A stretch of 64,000 nucleotides of DNA, from the NCBI GenBank assembly GCA_963969495.1, contig OZ018325.1, forward strand, positions 203,572,739-203,636,738. The letters are read 5' to 3'. The stretch comes from Ceratothoa steindachneri. Lineage: Eukaryota; Arthropoda; Malacostraca; Isopoda; Cymothoidae. The notes below the pieces were generated by a model. The model ran no database searches. It was not told the DNA's origin and saw nothing but the letters and a program-made list of their open reading frames with translations. The position numbers and the translations under genes are program-made. Each line of letters opens with the position of its first letter. The first letter of the stretch is position 1. This document shows positions 14,296 through 26,100 of the stretch, piece by piece.

Positions 14296-14297
<2 letters not shown>
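13436..14297 (-). pseudogene. Penelope-like element: RT end and GIY-YIG endonuclease
   Basis: Minus-strand 5'-truncated PLE. It starts beside a (TA)n array with the RT motif 'LPFLDVLI', then the RT thumb region, a frame change near 14090, and a 153-residue open frame ending at 13631. That frame carries a well-kept GIY-YIG nuclease: 'GVYVISC' (GIY strand), 'YVGETGR' (YIG strand), a following Arg, and 'RLFEHKRDI'. A further frame (13436-13624) holds the C-terminal 'RRIVESNLI' segment equivalent to the LxILEAxxI end of PLEs. PLEs use this nuclease to nick the target before priming. The catalytic YxDD part is missing, so the copy is inactive. Confidence 0.92.

Positions 14298-14371
<74 letters not shown>
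14298..14371. repeat. (TA)n between two PLE fragments
   Basis: About 37 TA units separating a minus-strand PLE on the left from a plus-strand PLE on the right; both fragments have their 5' side at the array. Confidence 0.97.
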
Positions 14372-14374
<3 letters not shown>

Positions 14375-14857
14375 CCTCCTTCTTGCAAATGCATCTTAGG
14401 CGCCGGCTGATAGGTATGACCACTACTACCATCAGCCGGCGACTAAAGATGGATTTGCAAGAAGAAGGAATAAAAACACATTACAAGGAAAAGCATAGCG
14501 CATAAATTACAAGAGCAACTCTGGTCGAAAACACTACCATACTCAGAAGAAACCCTGACCTTGACCGCCTAAAGATTCTGGAGGCTCTTCAGAGATTGGC
14601 CCCAAACGTAACACCCAACGCACCAGTTCCGAGCGAGTACTTCACTTTTTCTGCTAAAGGAATATGGTACTCCGACTTTGACCTTGCCAAAACTCAAATT
14701 AGTTGTAAAAAATAAAATGGATCTTCCTCAATTGATCTTTAATACCCAACCAGATAAAAAAAACAACTGCATTCGACAGGTGGAACTGATAAAATCAAAA
14801 TACAACTTGGTCTTTAATAAAACATGCATAGATGAGAATTTGCTCCCAACATACACC

Positions 14858-14860
<3 letters not shown>
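14372..14860 (+). pseudogene. PLE C-terminus joined to the start of a second PLE copy
   Basis: 14415-14700 encodes, apart from a stop near 14492, the end of a PLE nuclease domain and C-terminus: 'MTTTTISRRLK' (the conserved post-YIG segment), 'GIKTHYKEKH', 'LVENTTILRRN', then 'RLKILEALQRL'. About 170 bp later a second reading frame (14770-14860) gives the N-terminal PLE signature ending 'FNKTCIDENLLPTYTD', and the (TA)n array begins there. C-terminus followed by N-terminus is the partial-tandem (pseudo-LTR) arrangement typical of PLEs. The left edge is an inverted copy of its own sequence (see the hairpin entry). Confidence 0.85.
14377..14470. repeat. Inverted repeat at PLE edge
   Basis: Arms 14377-14414 and 14430-14470 (core TCAGCCGGCG and TTGCAAGAAG) with a 15-bp loop. 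The right arm is the PLE nuclease segment; the left arm is an imperfect reverse copy of that segment lying directly against the (TA)n array. Confidence 0.85.

Positions 14861-14861
<1 letters not shown>

Positions 14862-14944
<83 letters not shown>
14862..14944. repeat. (TA)n after PLE N-terminal segment
   Basis: About 41 TA units beginning a few bases after the codons LLPTYTD, giving an artificial poly(Tyr-Ile) frame on both strands. Confidence 0.97.
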
Positions 14945-15716
<772 letters not shown>

Positions 15717-15816
15717 CGAGACTTTATTTAGTTAGGTTTCTTAACTTGATCGAAATCAGCTACCAGAAATGCATAGATTTATAATTTACCTGATAATAAT
15801 AGGTATAATCATAATG

Positions 15817-15904
15817 ATGACATTGCCTTTTTGTGGGTAACTTAGGTCGAAAATTTTTCGAAAATATGATGATAAGCATAAAAAAACAGGCAATGTCTTC
15901 GCCA
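15817..15904. repeat. Short inverted repeat
   Basis: GACATTGCC at 15819-15827 is mirrored by GGCAATGTC at 15891-15899, with T-rich and A-rich partners inside. It sits at the left edge of a dispersed repeat copy that elsewhere (41265) also begins with GGCAATGAC. Confidence 0.6.
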
Positions 15905-16345
15905 CTTCTCCCTACGGGATTAGCTTGCGCTTCGCTACTAAGATTAAATTTTAAAATCTAAAAAAAAAAGCAGCCATGGTTAAATTTTTATAAATTTTCT
16001 GAACTTCGACCATTATAATAATTTTTAAAAAGGAACTCTAAACTAAATTATCTTCCTTTCAAAATATCACGTTGCTAAAATATAGTTATAAAAGAAGATA
16101 TATAAAAATAAATTTTCTGAATTTCACCATTTGTAATTCTTTGGGTCTTAAAAATATTCACAAAATTTCGATACTTATATTTATTTCTAAACTTCACCAT
16201 TTTGTTTTTTGGATATTATAAAAAAAATATTAGAAATAACTTTGATAAAAAAGATAAGTCATAACTAAACTAAGATGAAATTATTATTCAAATACTCAAA
16301 AAAATCCCCTTCTTAAATTATAGAGTTAGTAATGATGATGGTGAT
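15900..16345 (+). repeat. Dispersed AT-rich repeat family, copy 1
   Basis: Shares a long collinear sequence with 41272-41930 and 44996-45262. Diagnostic words are AAATTTTCTGAACTTC followed by CCATTTGTAATTC (repeated internally), AATATCACGTT and a GAT-rich patch at the right end. Non-coding and of unknown class. Confidence 0.85.
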
Positions 16346-17999
16346 GATGTTGTTATACGGCCCACCATGCCCCCCCAAATATTGAAGTGTCGCTGGACCT
16401 ACTTCCGCTTCACCACTGATCCACGAACCTAACTTTCGTGGGTGTGTGTGCGACGTGCGTGCCCATGGCCTTGATATCTACAGATATCAAAGTGCACAAA
16501 GCTGGAACTGATAAATACCGAGGCAAGTAGCGAGTTCCATTTCTTGAATATTCTATATGTAAAGTCTATATTGAATGTAGTGGAGAAAGTGAAATGCAAT
16601 TGATGAATTTGACTATAGTTGATTGACAGTGGAGAGAGGTTGAATGTAGTGCAAGAGTATGAATTAAAATTAGCTGAATCGAGTGAAGTGTAATGTGGTT
16701 GGAAAATGTAAAGTGAGTTATTTGACTAGATTAAATAAGAGTAGATAGGAGTTGTATTATATGGTATAAATTAATCAACTGCGTCAATTATATTGTATAG
16801 GGGTAGGGTATAGTTAAGTAGAGTAAATTGGAAAGAATCCAAGTGGGAGCGAAGAAAGCGATCGAAGTGTGAGAGAGGATTATTCCACTCACTTTGGCGT
16901 TCGCCAAATCGTGGATTCCGTGACAGAAAAAAAGAACAACAAATTTAAATTAATCCCGTGGATGTAATGGATGAAAGTCTATATTAATCGCTCTCTCTCT
17001 CTCTCTCTTAGCCTTGGTGGTAAGCGAAATTAACACTCAGTTAATTAATCTAAGTTCTGTTTAAGTATTAATTGGATGAGGGGAGAGAAATGTACGAATA
17101 AAAGTGAATTAAAAGCTGTTTGGTCGCGTTATTCACAATTACTCTCTTTTGCTCCTTTGCCCCAACTTTCCACAAAACATCCACACTTAAACTCACCAAC
17201 ACTCACACAAGCCCGTAATTCACTTTTTATTGTTCTCTTGCTCTAACTTACTACCCAAACCTCACAAACGCTCCCACTTACAAACTCATACACACGTACA
17301 GGTGTAACGGGGGTAATGGCTCCTACTGCAACTGAAACCTGAATGAGTACCGCGCCCTCCCGACCCCAGTAGCTAATGAAAAGGTGGTGCTCTCTCCCCG
17401 GTCGTTCTTTGCCCCCTTTTTTAAATCTCCATCTATCTTTCTACGCCTAGATAGACCCAATAATGGGTGAAAGAGGGCGCTAAACGTTCTTAAGTAAATA
17501 ACGCAATTACTCTCTCTTTCAACTTCCTCCCAAACAAATTCACTTACACACAAATACACCATACGCCCAAAAGCAAAACAATTACCTTCTTTTTGCTCTC
17601 TTTTACTCACTTACCCTTAATCTGGCTCCCAAAACAACAACGTACACATATGTGCCCACACAACAACATAGTTCCCTCCGTTTACTTCCTTCCTCTCTTC
17701 ATCCCCCTCAAATGACTGCATTCAATAGGCCAATTTAACAGTCCTCAATTGTTTAATTGGGCTGTTTCAACCTACACTGATACATTTAACATACACTGTG
17801 CCCCCTGGAGTAGGTGACATCCCCTTCCCCCGTGTTCACCTCCACTTCAAGTAAAGAGTAAAATAACCAAAAAGATAAAGGAACAGGGCTGTAAGATTCT
17901 TACAGTAACATGACTGTTAAATTCTTCCATGAAATACAGTCACTCGCTTTGAATGAATTGGGAGTGGGTAGCCGTTTCTATGACAACCGTTTAGCTGGG
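16346..17999. other. No gene recognised; low-complexity patches
   Basis: 16560-16860 is G/T/A-rich. 16990-17010 is a (CT)n run. 17100-17320 and 17490-17680 are C/A/T-rich with CACAC words. No family match. Confidence 0.45.
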
Positions 18000-18001
18000 T
18001 T

Positions 18002-18602
18002 AAGTAGACTTCTTTTAATGAAAACTTCTTCTAGACGCCTCTTGATTCCATTTCTAAAGTTGCTAATTACAACTATTTCAGGTAGATCAACGTGAAACCA
18101 TCCAACCATTGGTTGTTTTAGTAGTTGATGTTTAACTGAAATGACTTTAATTATAATAAGGGGCGCTAAAATACTTCTCCCGATCGGGTTGTGGGTGCGA
18201 ATTTGATGGTATAACGCATAATTCTTCCAGAGATTCTTTGATGCCCACGTGACTAGCCTTCATGGCACGATCTTTCAAGCATCATTACACACTTCGCATC
18301 ATAAGTAGACTTCTTTTAATGAAAACTTCTTCTAGACGCCTCTTGATTCTATTTCTAAAGTTGCTAATTACAACTATTTCAGGTAGATCAACGTGAAACC
18401 ATCCAACCATTGGTTGTTTTAGTAGTTGATGTTTAACTGAAATGACTTTAATTATAATAAGGGGCGCTAAAATACTTCTCCCGATCGGGTTGTGGGTGCG
18501 AATTTGATGGTATAACGCATAATTCTTCCAGAGATTCTTTGATGCCCACGTGACTAGCCTTCATGGCACGATCTTTCAAGCATCATTACACACTTCGCAT
18601 CA
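18002..18602. repeat. 301-bp tandem duplication
   Basis: Two copies (18002-18302 and 18303-18602), period about 301 bp; I see one clear substitution (GATTCCA/GATTCTA). The unit contains CCGATCGG and a stop-interrupted frame. No protein recognised. The duplication is recent. Confidence 0.95.
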
Positions 18603-19477
18603 TAATAGGACCAGAACGGTACTGTGCACTGTGAGGAAGAAGCCGAAGTCTGTAAAAAGGAACAATTAATTACATTATACACATAGGAGCATCCCATTTC
18701 TCCATTCATATTTTGCCTTGACTTTCTCTTCTCGAGCGTCAAATTACCTTTTGTAATGTATATCATTTTTATTTCAGATAAACAGAAAAATTAAGATTAT
18801 TATCAATTTGTGCAAACAACAATCATAAATTTACGAAATTACAAATGATATTTTTAAGAAAAACTTGAATTGGCCATACCACACGAATTTGGTATGGCCC
18901 ACCACGTATGGCCATACTCAAATAAGATGTCACATACACCAGCTCTGTTTAAGAGGGCAATACATAGTATAATGATAGGAGGTATCAGATGCAGACATAC
19001 AGTGATAACAAATACAGGCATCTTCATATACCAGATACAGACATATTCAGATGCTAGTAAGATCACAGACTTTCTATTTAAACTCTGTCTGTATTTTTCA
19101 ATGGATACGGGGGTGTAAACCCCTTTTAAAAGGGCTGTCTCGCCAAGCCTGCCTGTGGAGGGCGTGCGGTAAAGGGCTTTGTATCTCCCTCCGTCGCCAG
19201 CCGATCTTTTTCAGACGAATACGGCGCTATTGTCTCAGAAAACAAATCGAGCGAATCAACAGACTAATCTTCTCCCTCTCCCCCACTCCTTTCTCGACTC
19301 TCCTCCCCCATTCTCCCTTTTGTTACGACCTCTTCAGAGGGCTCCAGAAAGGAACGGCACTCCCCTATCTCTCCGCCCCTTCCGTTTTTTTGCTTTTTGA
19401 AGCTTTAATCCCCTTTTCTATCCCAATACAGAGTTTCTTGAAAGCCTGCAATGTATCCTTCTTTGATTGAGAATTTT
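18603..19477. other. No gene recognised
   Basis: Contains a short hairpin at 18872-18899 (GGCCATACC/GGTATGGCC). 19100-19450 is GC-richer with C/T tracts. The 139-codon frame at 19051-19470 has no recognisable domain. Confidence 0.45.
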
Positions 19478-19486
19478 GTTTCGTTA

Positions 19487-20477
<991 letters not shown>

Positions 20478-20751
20478 CTCCCATGAAATCCTGCGAACTG
20501 CAAGTAGAGAAAATTTAGGAACCAGATACATTTAGGACAGCTGCCTCTAGCCGCTACTCACCTCTAGCAAACAGCTTACCTCCCCCCCGCCCCATCCTCA
20601 CCGGCCACTCACACTTCCTGGATCAGTCTCTGCATGCCCTACCTCAGCCTGCTAGTTCGCCTACACGTGTCTACGTTCCTTTCGTCAGTTTGTTAACACA
20701 TTTTTTACAATAGATAGACTGGAATAAATGTATTAATTTCCCACTCTATCT

Positions 20752-20792
20752 CTGAAGATGATACTTGCCGTATGCAAACGCGTCTGTATAAA
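20752..20792 (+). ncRNA. Hammerhead-like motif (PLE)
   Basis: CTGAAGATGA, then a small stem-loop (ATAC TTGCC GTAT), then GCAAACG and a TATAAAA tail. It resembles a degenerate hammerhead core (CUGAUGA-stem II-GAAA) but has an AG insertion and no clear stem I. It lies between the PLE C-terminus and the next copy's N-terminus. PLEs are known to carry hammerhead ribozymes in their pseudo-LTRs. Confidence 0.5.
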
Positions 20793-20860
20793 AAAAAAAG
20801 AAAGTACTAAGGTGAATTAATTTCCTTCCACCCTTTTGCAATTAATAAATATCAGTCTAT

Positions 20861-21012
20861 AATGAACTTCGGTAGGCTTATTCACAGGTTGAACAGTGAA
20901 GAAAAGGCGAGCATAAGATAAATCGAGAAGATTGAAAAGAAAATCATTAACACGAGACTAGCGATCGCTTTCAATAAAGCCTACCATAATGAAAATATAC
21001 TGCCCAAATTCG
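20861..21012 (+). pseudogene. PLE N-terminal segment
   Basis: In one frame, after an early stop, this reads 'IEKIEKKIINTRLAIAFNKA' then 'NENILPKF', matching the N-terminal PLE signature seen at 14770, 30920 and 35760. It is followed by CA-rich sequence and a TA array. With the upstream C-terminus and the hammerhead-like motif it forms a pseudo-LTR junction. Confidence 0.8.
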
Positions 21013-21040
21013 CACACACATACACACGCACACACACAGA

Positions 21041-21063
21041 TATATATATATATATATATATAT
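21041..21063. repeat. (TA)n between PLE and Polinton
   Basis: Eleven TA units; PLE sequence ends just left of it and the Polinton inverted repeat starts just right of it. Confidence 0.9.
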
Positions 21064-21602
21064 CACACTCATTAGCACAACCAAACACGTACACACACGC
21101 ATGACCTTGCACCCCAAGTCTACCCCTCCCCACCTTTTATTGGTTTGTTGACAAAATGTTTCCAGCCCCTTCCCCCCTCCCCCCTAGGGCAAAGATATAT
21201 TTTAAAGGGAATCAGAATCTACACACCCACCCTTATTGGGTGGCGCGAAAATGTTTCTAACCCCCATCCCATTGAGCCCATTCAAACACCTTCATACACA
21301 CACACACAATACTTTGCACCCTGAGTCTGCCCTCCTCCCCTAGGTCAGTGACCTTTTTTGGAGCAAATCAGTAGGGTTTCTTTGACGCAGTTTGACTTTT
21401 CATGTACGGTTGATTTCTTCGATTATCTTCGTCGACTTATTCATGGAGATGCATTTGATCGGATTGAATTTCTGTATAATGGGTGAGTCCAACCACCTTT
21501 CAACGACAATAGCGGAAAGAAGTACTTGAACATCTCCATTTTATGCATTTATAAAATTTAATCATCGGGAAAAAATTAAAATAACGAGTTTTTCTTTGTA
21601 GG
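21063..21602 (+). repeat. Polinton left terminal inverted repeat
   Basis: Built from two related modules, each with a TTGCACC(C)...AGTCT...CCTAGG stretch and a TTATTGG...AAAATGTTTC stretch, followed by TTCTTTGACGC and TTCTGTATA words. Mirrored at 23817-24551. Confidence 0.88.
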
Positions 21603-22329
21603 AGTCCTATCCGATCGTCACAGTACATGGGGGAGATAATTTTTTCTGCATATTACATCTAATTGGTGAATGATGGTGAAAAAGTAGTGAACATCGCTAT
21701 ATTTGACACAAACCCCCTGTTATTTCACTTTCTCTCATGATATTAGCTCACTGATATTATGAAAACCAAGATTGAAGAGACAAGGATGAAAGAATTCTCC
21801 TTTTCCCAATATCGAGAGAATATTGTAGACAAATTAAAACATTGGTAGTATAACGTGTATTATTCATCTATATTTTATTCATATTAATCAGAAAATATTA
21901 TAAATGATTTAAAAATTCTATACATAAAAGAGTTCATAATAGATAAAAGGGATTCAATATATAGTACCTTTTTTAAAATGTCATGTAAGATCCCTTTGAA
22001 ACCAAAAGATATGGTTCGATAACTCCCTGGCACTTCAACACGTTTACGAAATGTCTTTCTCTAAACCTTCTCCTATCTCACCTCTTTCTCTCCACCGTGT
22101 TCCTTGGTTGTGAAACCCATAAATGGTAGAGGAATATGACTATCAGCACTGTCGAGAGAAAATGTGAAAACATATGTGATGGCACATAATAATGCTAAAT
22201 TCAATAGCCAATTCATATAGGACGAGCTGCTTCGAATCCAATAAAGCAGGGACGAAAAATCTTATGAGAGTTCGTTCAGGACATAATTTTTCATGACCTC
22301 ATCGCTGAAAAAGGATCAAAAACAATGGG

Positions 22330-23857
22330 AATCCCTGAAATGGAAATAGGTTATTTTCCTTACGATTTTCTTTCAGAGGAAACCTTGAACTATATATTGG
22401 TTTGGTTCCTGAAAAAAAGGTATTTTAACTATGAAAAAATGATCAATGAGGAAAAAGTATACTTTGACTGTATTTTTTACCAGAATTTTTAGGAATAAGA
22501 TTGCAATATTCGTTCAGTGTATTAAGTATGGCATTCAGTGTATTAAGTATGGCATTCAAGATGTTTCTATCCTTTGCCTGTGTTTTGAGAAGTTTAAGTG
22601 TTCCTTTATCAGAAGATTAAACATTAATCCTATGAAGTCTTGCATCACAATGGCCTCATTGTGTTACAAGGTGTATAAAGATGTATTCTTACCAGAAAAT
22701 TCGATTACAATTATCAACAGGAAGAAATCAAAAGCTTTTTCTTATATGGCTATCCGTTAGCTTATGTTTGAAGAACTTGTTAGAGGAATCCCGATTTTCC
22801 ATGCAAGGACCGGTGGTGAACGAAGTCTTTATATTGATGGGAAAGTCTTTTTCCCTAACGGGTTTTCACCATCAGGAAAAGGAACCCTGTATAAGAAATG
22901 TATAAGATCAAGAAAGTTTACGAGTTTGAGGAGTTTGAAAAGAGGGATGGGTCGTTCGCAGAGTATATAAAACCCTTTCTAGAATAAAAAATAGAAGCTT
23001 CTGGATTCCCGCGAGGAGTGGTGGAGAGAAGGAGAAAATGGAATATTGAAAGAGGGTGAATATGCTTAGGGGATAATCATACAAATAGACAACATCAAAA
23101 GAAATCCTGGGAAGCGTTTTAGAGCAAAGCTCTGGCTAAACAGTTAGGGATTTCTTCCCTCGATTAGTTTCTCTGCATTTATATATTATATCGAAATTTA
23201 ATTTTTATAAATATTAACACATTGTCCAACCAATAGGAAGTCAATAATTTCTAAAACTTGAAGGCGATAATAATAATAATAATAATACAAACCCCCCAGC
23301 TGATTAATCCAGATCATATTTTCTTTCTTTACACTCTCTGGGGAAAGTTCGCTCAGTTGATTCGCGGTATGAAAACAGTCATTTGTGGTTCGGGTCATGA
23401 TGTAATCGACCTGATCAAAAACGATGATTACATTGTGAACTCTTTGGATGGAGTTGGAAATGCATACATAGAGAAAATGGAGAATGCTGAGCATGTAGAA
23501 GTTGACTCGCAAGTAACGAATGTTCGAAGGGCAGGATTCACAACCATCTATGGTCGAATCATGCTCTATGGCATCTTAGACTCGTTGGGGAAACGGTTGT
23601 TGCACTGTGACACAGAGAGTGCCATCTTAATTGCTAGGAAATATTACTCACAACCTCGACTTAGAGAATTCATAGGTGATCTCACCGATGAGATCAAAGA
23701 TGTGTATGGTGCCGAAGCGTATGGAGATTTATTCTGTTCTCCGGGTCCCAAATCCAATTCGGTACGTATCCAAACGACGAGTGGAGTAAAGTATAACCTT
23801 TGTGCTAAAGGATTGTCTTTTTACAAAGAGAAACTGATCTATAAGCTTGTTTTTTAA
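22330..23857 (+). pseudogene. Polinton family-B DNA polymerase, broken
   Basis: Protein-primed type-B polymerase remnant in three pieces. About 22340-22420 reads 'GYFPYDF' then 'LNYI', a pre-palm signature. 22446-22970 contains 'CITMASLCYKVYKDVFLPEN' and, one stop later, 'GERSLYIDG'. 23090-23857 has motif B as 'KLWLNS' then 'LWGKF', and motif C as 'CDTES' in place of the usual DTDS, followed by 'FIGDLTDE' and the C-terminal 'GPKSN'. A 21-bp in-frame duplication occurs at 22513-22554, and about 180 bp interrupt motif B between LNS and LWGKF. Stops, the missing motif A region and the altered motif C make it non-functional. The last codons lie inside the right inverted repeat. Confidence 0.85.
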
Positions 23858-24549
23858 TTTTTCACCGATGGTTAAATCTAAATGTATAAACTGAAGATGT
23901 TCAAGTACTTCTTTTCCTTTATTTTAGTTGAAAAGGGGTTGGACTGACTCACTATACAGAAATTCAATCCGATCGATTGGATATTCATGAATAAGTAGAC
24001 GAAGATGATTGAAGAAATCAGCCGAAGATGAATATTCTGGGCTAAATTTATGATCCATTCCACATACATCTCCGGTGCAAAATATTTACTAAGTCTGTGT
24101 GTAATACGGTGTGTATGGAGGAACGTGTGACACACAGAGAAGTTTAGCGGCAAATGATTTTAAGGATGGCAACTAGACGGACCAATTAAATGATTGAAAA
24201 AAGTTAAGTGGCAACTTCACTGATATGCTAATACGAAGCAATACATGAAAATTTAAACCGCGTCAAAGAACTCCTACCAATGTGCTCCACAAAAGGTCAC
24301 AGAGCTAGGACGGAGGGGGGGGGGGGGGTCATTTTGGCGACAAACCAATAAGGGCGTTTGTGTGTAGTCTCTGTTTTCCTGGAAACAAATATCAGTGACC
24401 TATTGGGACAGGGCTGGGAACATTTCGACGAAAAACCAATAAAGGGGCAGGGTGAGACTTGGGGTACAAGGTCATGTGTGTATCTACGTGTTTAATGTGC
24501 TCATGAGTGTGTGTGTGTGTGTAGACTTGGACTCGACCTTTCAATACTA

Positions 24550-24551
<2 letters not shown>
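23817..24551 (-). repeat. Polinton right terminal inverted repeat
   Basis: Reverse-complement partner of 21063-21602. It is longer because it keeps about 220 bp lost from the left arm, has an expanded G run (24317-24330), and retains the outer tip ending ACTACT at 24551. Confidence 0.88.

Positions 24552-24586
<35 letters not shown>
24552..24586. repeat. (TA)n beside Polinton end
   Basis: About 17 TA units immediately outside the element's right tip. Confidence 0.95.
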
Positions 24587-24672
24587 TATAAAGTGAAATA
24601 AAATTATCTGAATTTGTTAGTGTGTTCGCCTATTTTTTTCATCCAAAAAAATGTTATATAGTTTTGGCACAC

Positions 24673-24675
<3 letters not shown>

Positions 24676-24767
<92 letters not shown>

Positions 24768-24770
24768 TAA
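24676..24770. repeat. (TA)n, about 95 bp
   Basis: About 47 TA units with a phase slip near 24760. Confidence 0.97.
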
Positions 24771-25270
24771 ATATGTGTGTATATTAAATAACTTGTAGCT
24801 CAAGAGGATACACTCTGCGGGAAATTGAAGACAACTGTGCCAAAGATTTTATTTTTTCTCTTAAGCTTTCGGAGGTTGTGATTTGAAGGAATCTACTTTA
24901 CCGGCCGCCAATTGCCTATTTAAGACTAGACTGCTCAGATGTTCTTGGTGACAATTCGAACAAATTAACACGGAAAGACTGTAGACTGAGTGCGCAGATT
25001 TAGGAAGATTAAAACCTGCTCTGTTGTGCTTTGAATTTCCTGCATAGACTCGCGTTCAAAAGTTTCAGGGCACCCTCGAATAAAAAAAAACCCACTCTAC
25101 AAAGTAAACATTGTTCATTTTTTTTAAGAAAGAACAATTAGCAGACATAAAGGAAATATCCCGATTTAAGAGTTGATAAAAATTTAATAATAAAAAGTTA
25201 AATCTTTTTTATGCTTAAATTTAACTTTGATTTCCTTGACTAATGAAAATAAATCAATTATATCCAAAGA
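24771..25270. other. No gene recognised
   Basis: AT-rich DNA. A box-A-like GTAGCTCAAGAGG at 24797 has no matching box B. Confidence 0.5.
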
Positions 25271-25273
25271 GGG

Positions 25274-25487
25274 ATAAGATAAACGGAATATTTTTCTCTT
25301 CGGAAAAATGTATTTTCCTCATTGAGAAAAGTCGGTGCGACGGGGGAGGGGTGAACCAAGCAGACTTAGGCAGCGAGTAACCAATTTGATCTTAATTCAA
25401 ACAACCTCTTAGACATCTAAGCCCCAAACCCTCCGAGACCCGTCGACTATGCGGTAGCCTAAAAAAAAAATATTCCGTTTGTCTTCT
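25274..25487 (-). mobile_element. tRNA-derived SINE with inverted flanks
   Basis: The minus-strand tRNA-like core (about 25328-25462) is a diverged relative of 31050-31165: shared words are TTACTCGCTGCCT, GCTTGGTT and GCATAGTCGA. The core is enclosed by an inverted pair, AAACGGAATATTTTT on the left and AAAAATATTCCGTTT on the right, so the block can form a stem. Box B is degraded (GGTTCACCCC). Confidence 0.6.
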
Positions 25488-25537
25488 CTTTCTTTTCGGT
25501 ATGATCTAATTATACTAGATGATACAGAAAAATGGGA

Positions 25538-25600
25538 CCCCGTAACTCTTAAAGTAAAATTCCTTTTATAAAACCATATTCATCATTCGAAAGAGGATAG
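25538..25600 (+). repeat. Left TIR of the 25.5-29.0 kb element
   Basis: 63 bp, 57 identical to the reverse complement of 28945-29007. Confidence 0.93.
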
Positions 25601-26100
25601 GTTAAAACTTTGTTAGGAAATATTTATTTTTTTAAAAATCACACCTTTCAAATGTGCTTCATTAGTTACCAAACATTCTAGTGTTTTCGCCATCACTTTT
25701 GCAAGAGTGAGCGGTGGTATGACCGGTATCTCATTGGTGACGGCAGTTCTCATTTCTTGAAAGGCGGTTGGGTTATTTCTGTTGACTAACTTTAAATATC
25801 CTCAGAGATAATAACACAGGGGAACAATTTTAATCACATTTTTTGGTGACTTAGATTTATCTGCCAATTTTAATTCGTTTTTTTCATGCTAATTTCAAAT
25901 ATATAATCCATTTTTACCTACATGCTATAGTTATTCTGTAATTTATATTTTATCGTTTCCCCGAAAACTGCCCTCCGGAAGGACAGAGAAGGTGCTTGTA
26001 AAAAGCAAATACTTCACAGTACATAGTATTAAAATAGTAATAAGTTATTGTGCAAAATATTGACTTTATTGTTTCTTTTTTCAGGTCTTATGTTAGAGTG

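Larger units (their letters stand above)
21063..24551 (+). mobile_element. Deleted Polinton/Maverick with long TIRs
   Basis: Long inverted repeats, about 21063-21602 on the left and 23817-24551 on the right, bracket a decayed family-B DNA polymerase. Matching blocks include 21348-21406 with 24242-24300, and 21407-21494 with 23938-24024; the right arm has about 220 bp between them that the left has lost. The right end reads AGTAGTATTG outward-in, consistent with the AG start of Polintons; about 50 bp of the left tip are missing. Complete Polintons are 15-20 kb with integrase, protease and capsid genes. None of these is visible, so this is an internally deleted copy of about 3.5 kb. Confidence 0.85.

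Noticed and set aside
24790..24825. tRNA-like box A (GTAGCTCAAGAGG)
   Set aside because: No box B at a suitable distance and no cloverleaf.
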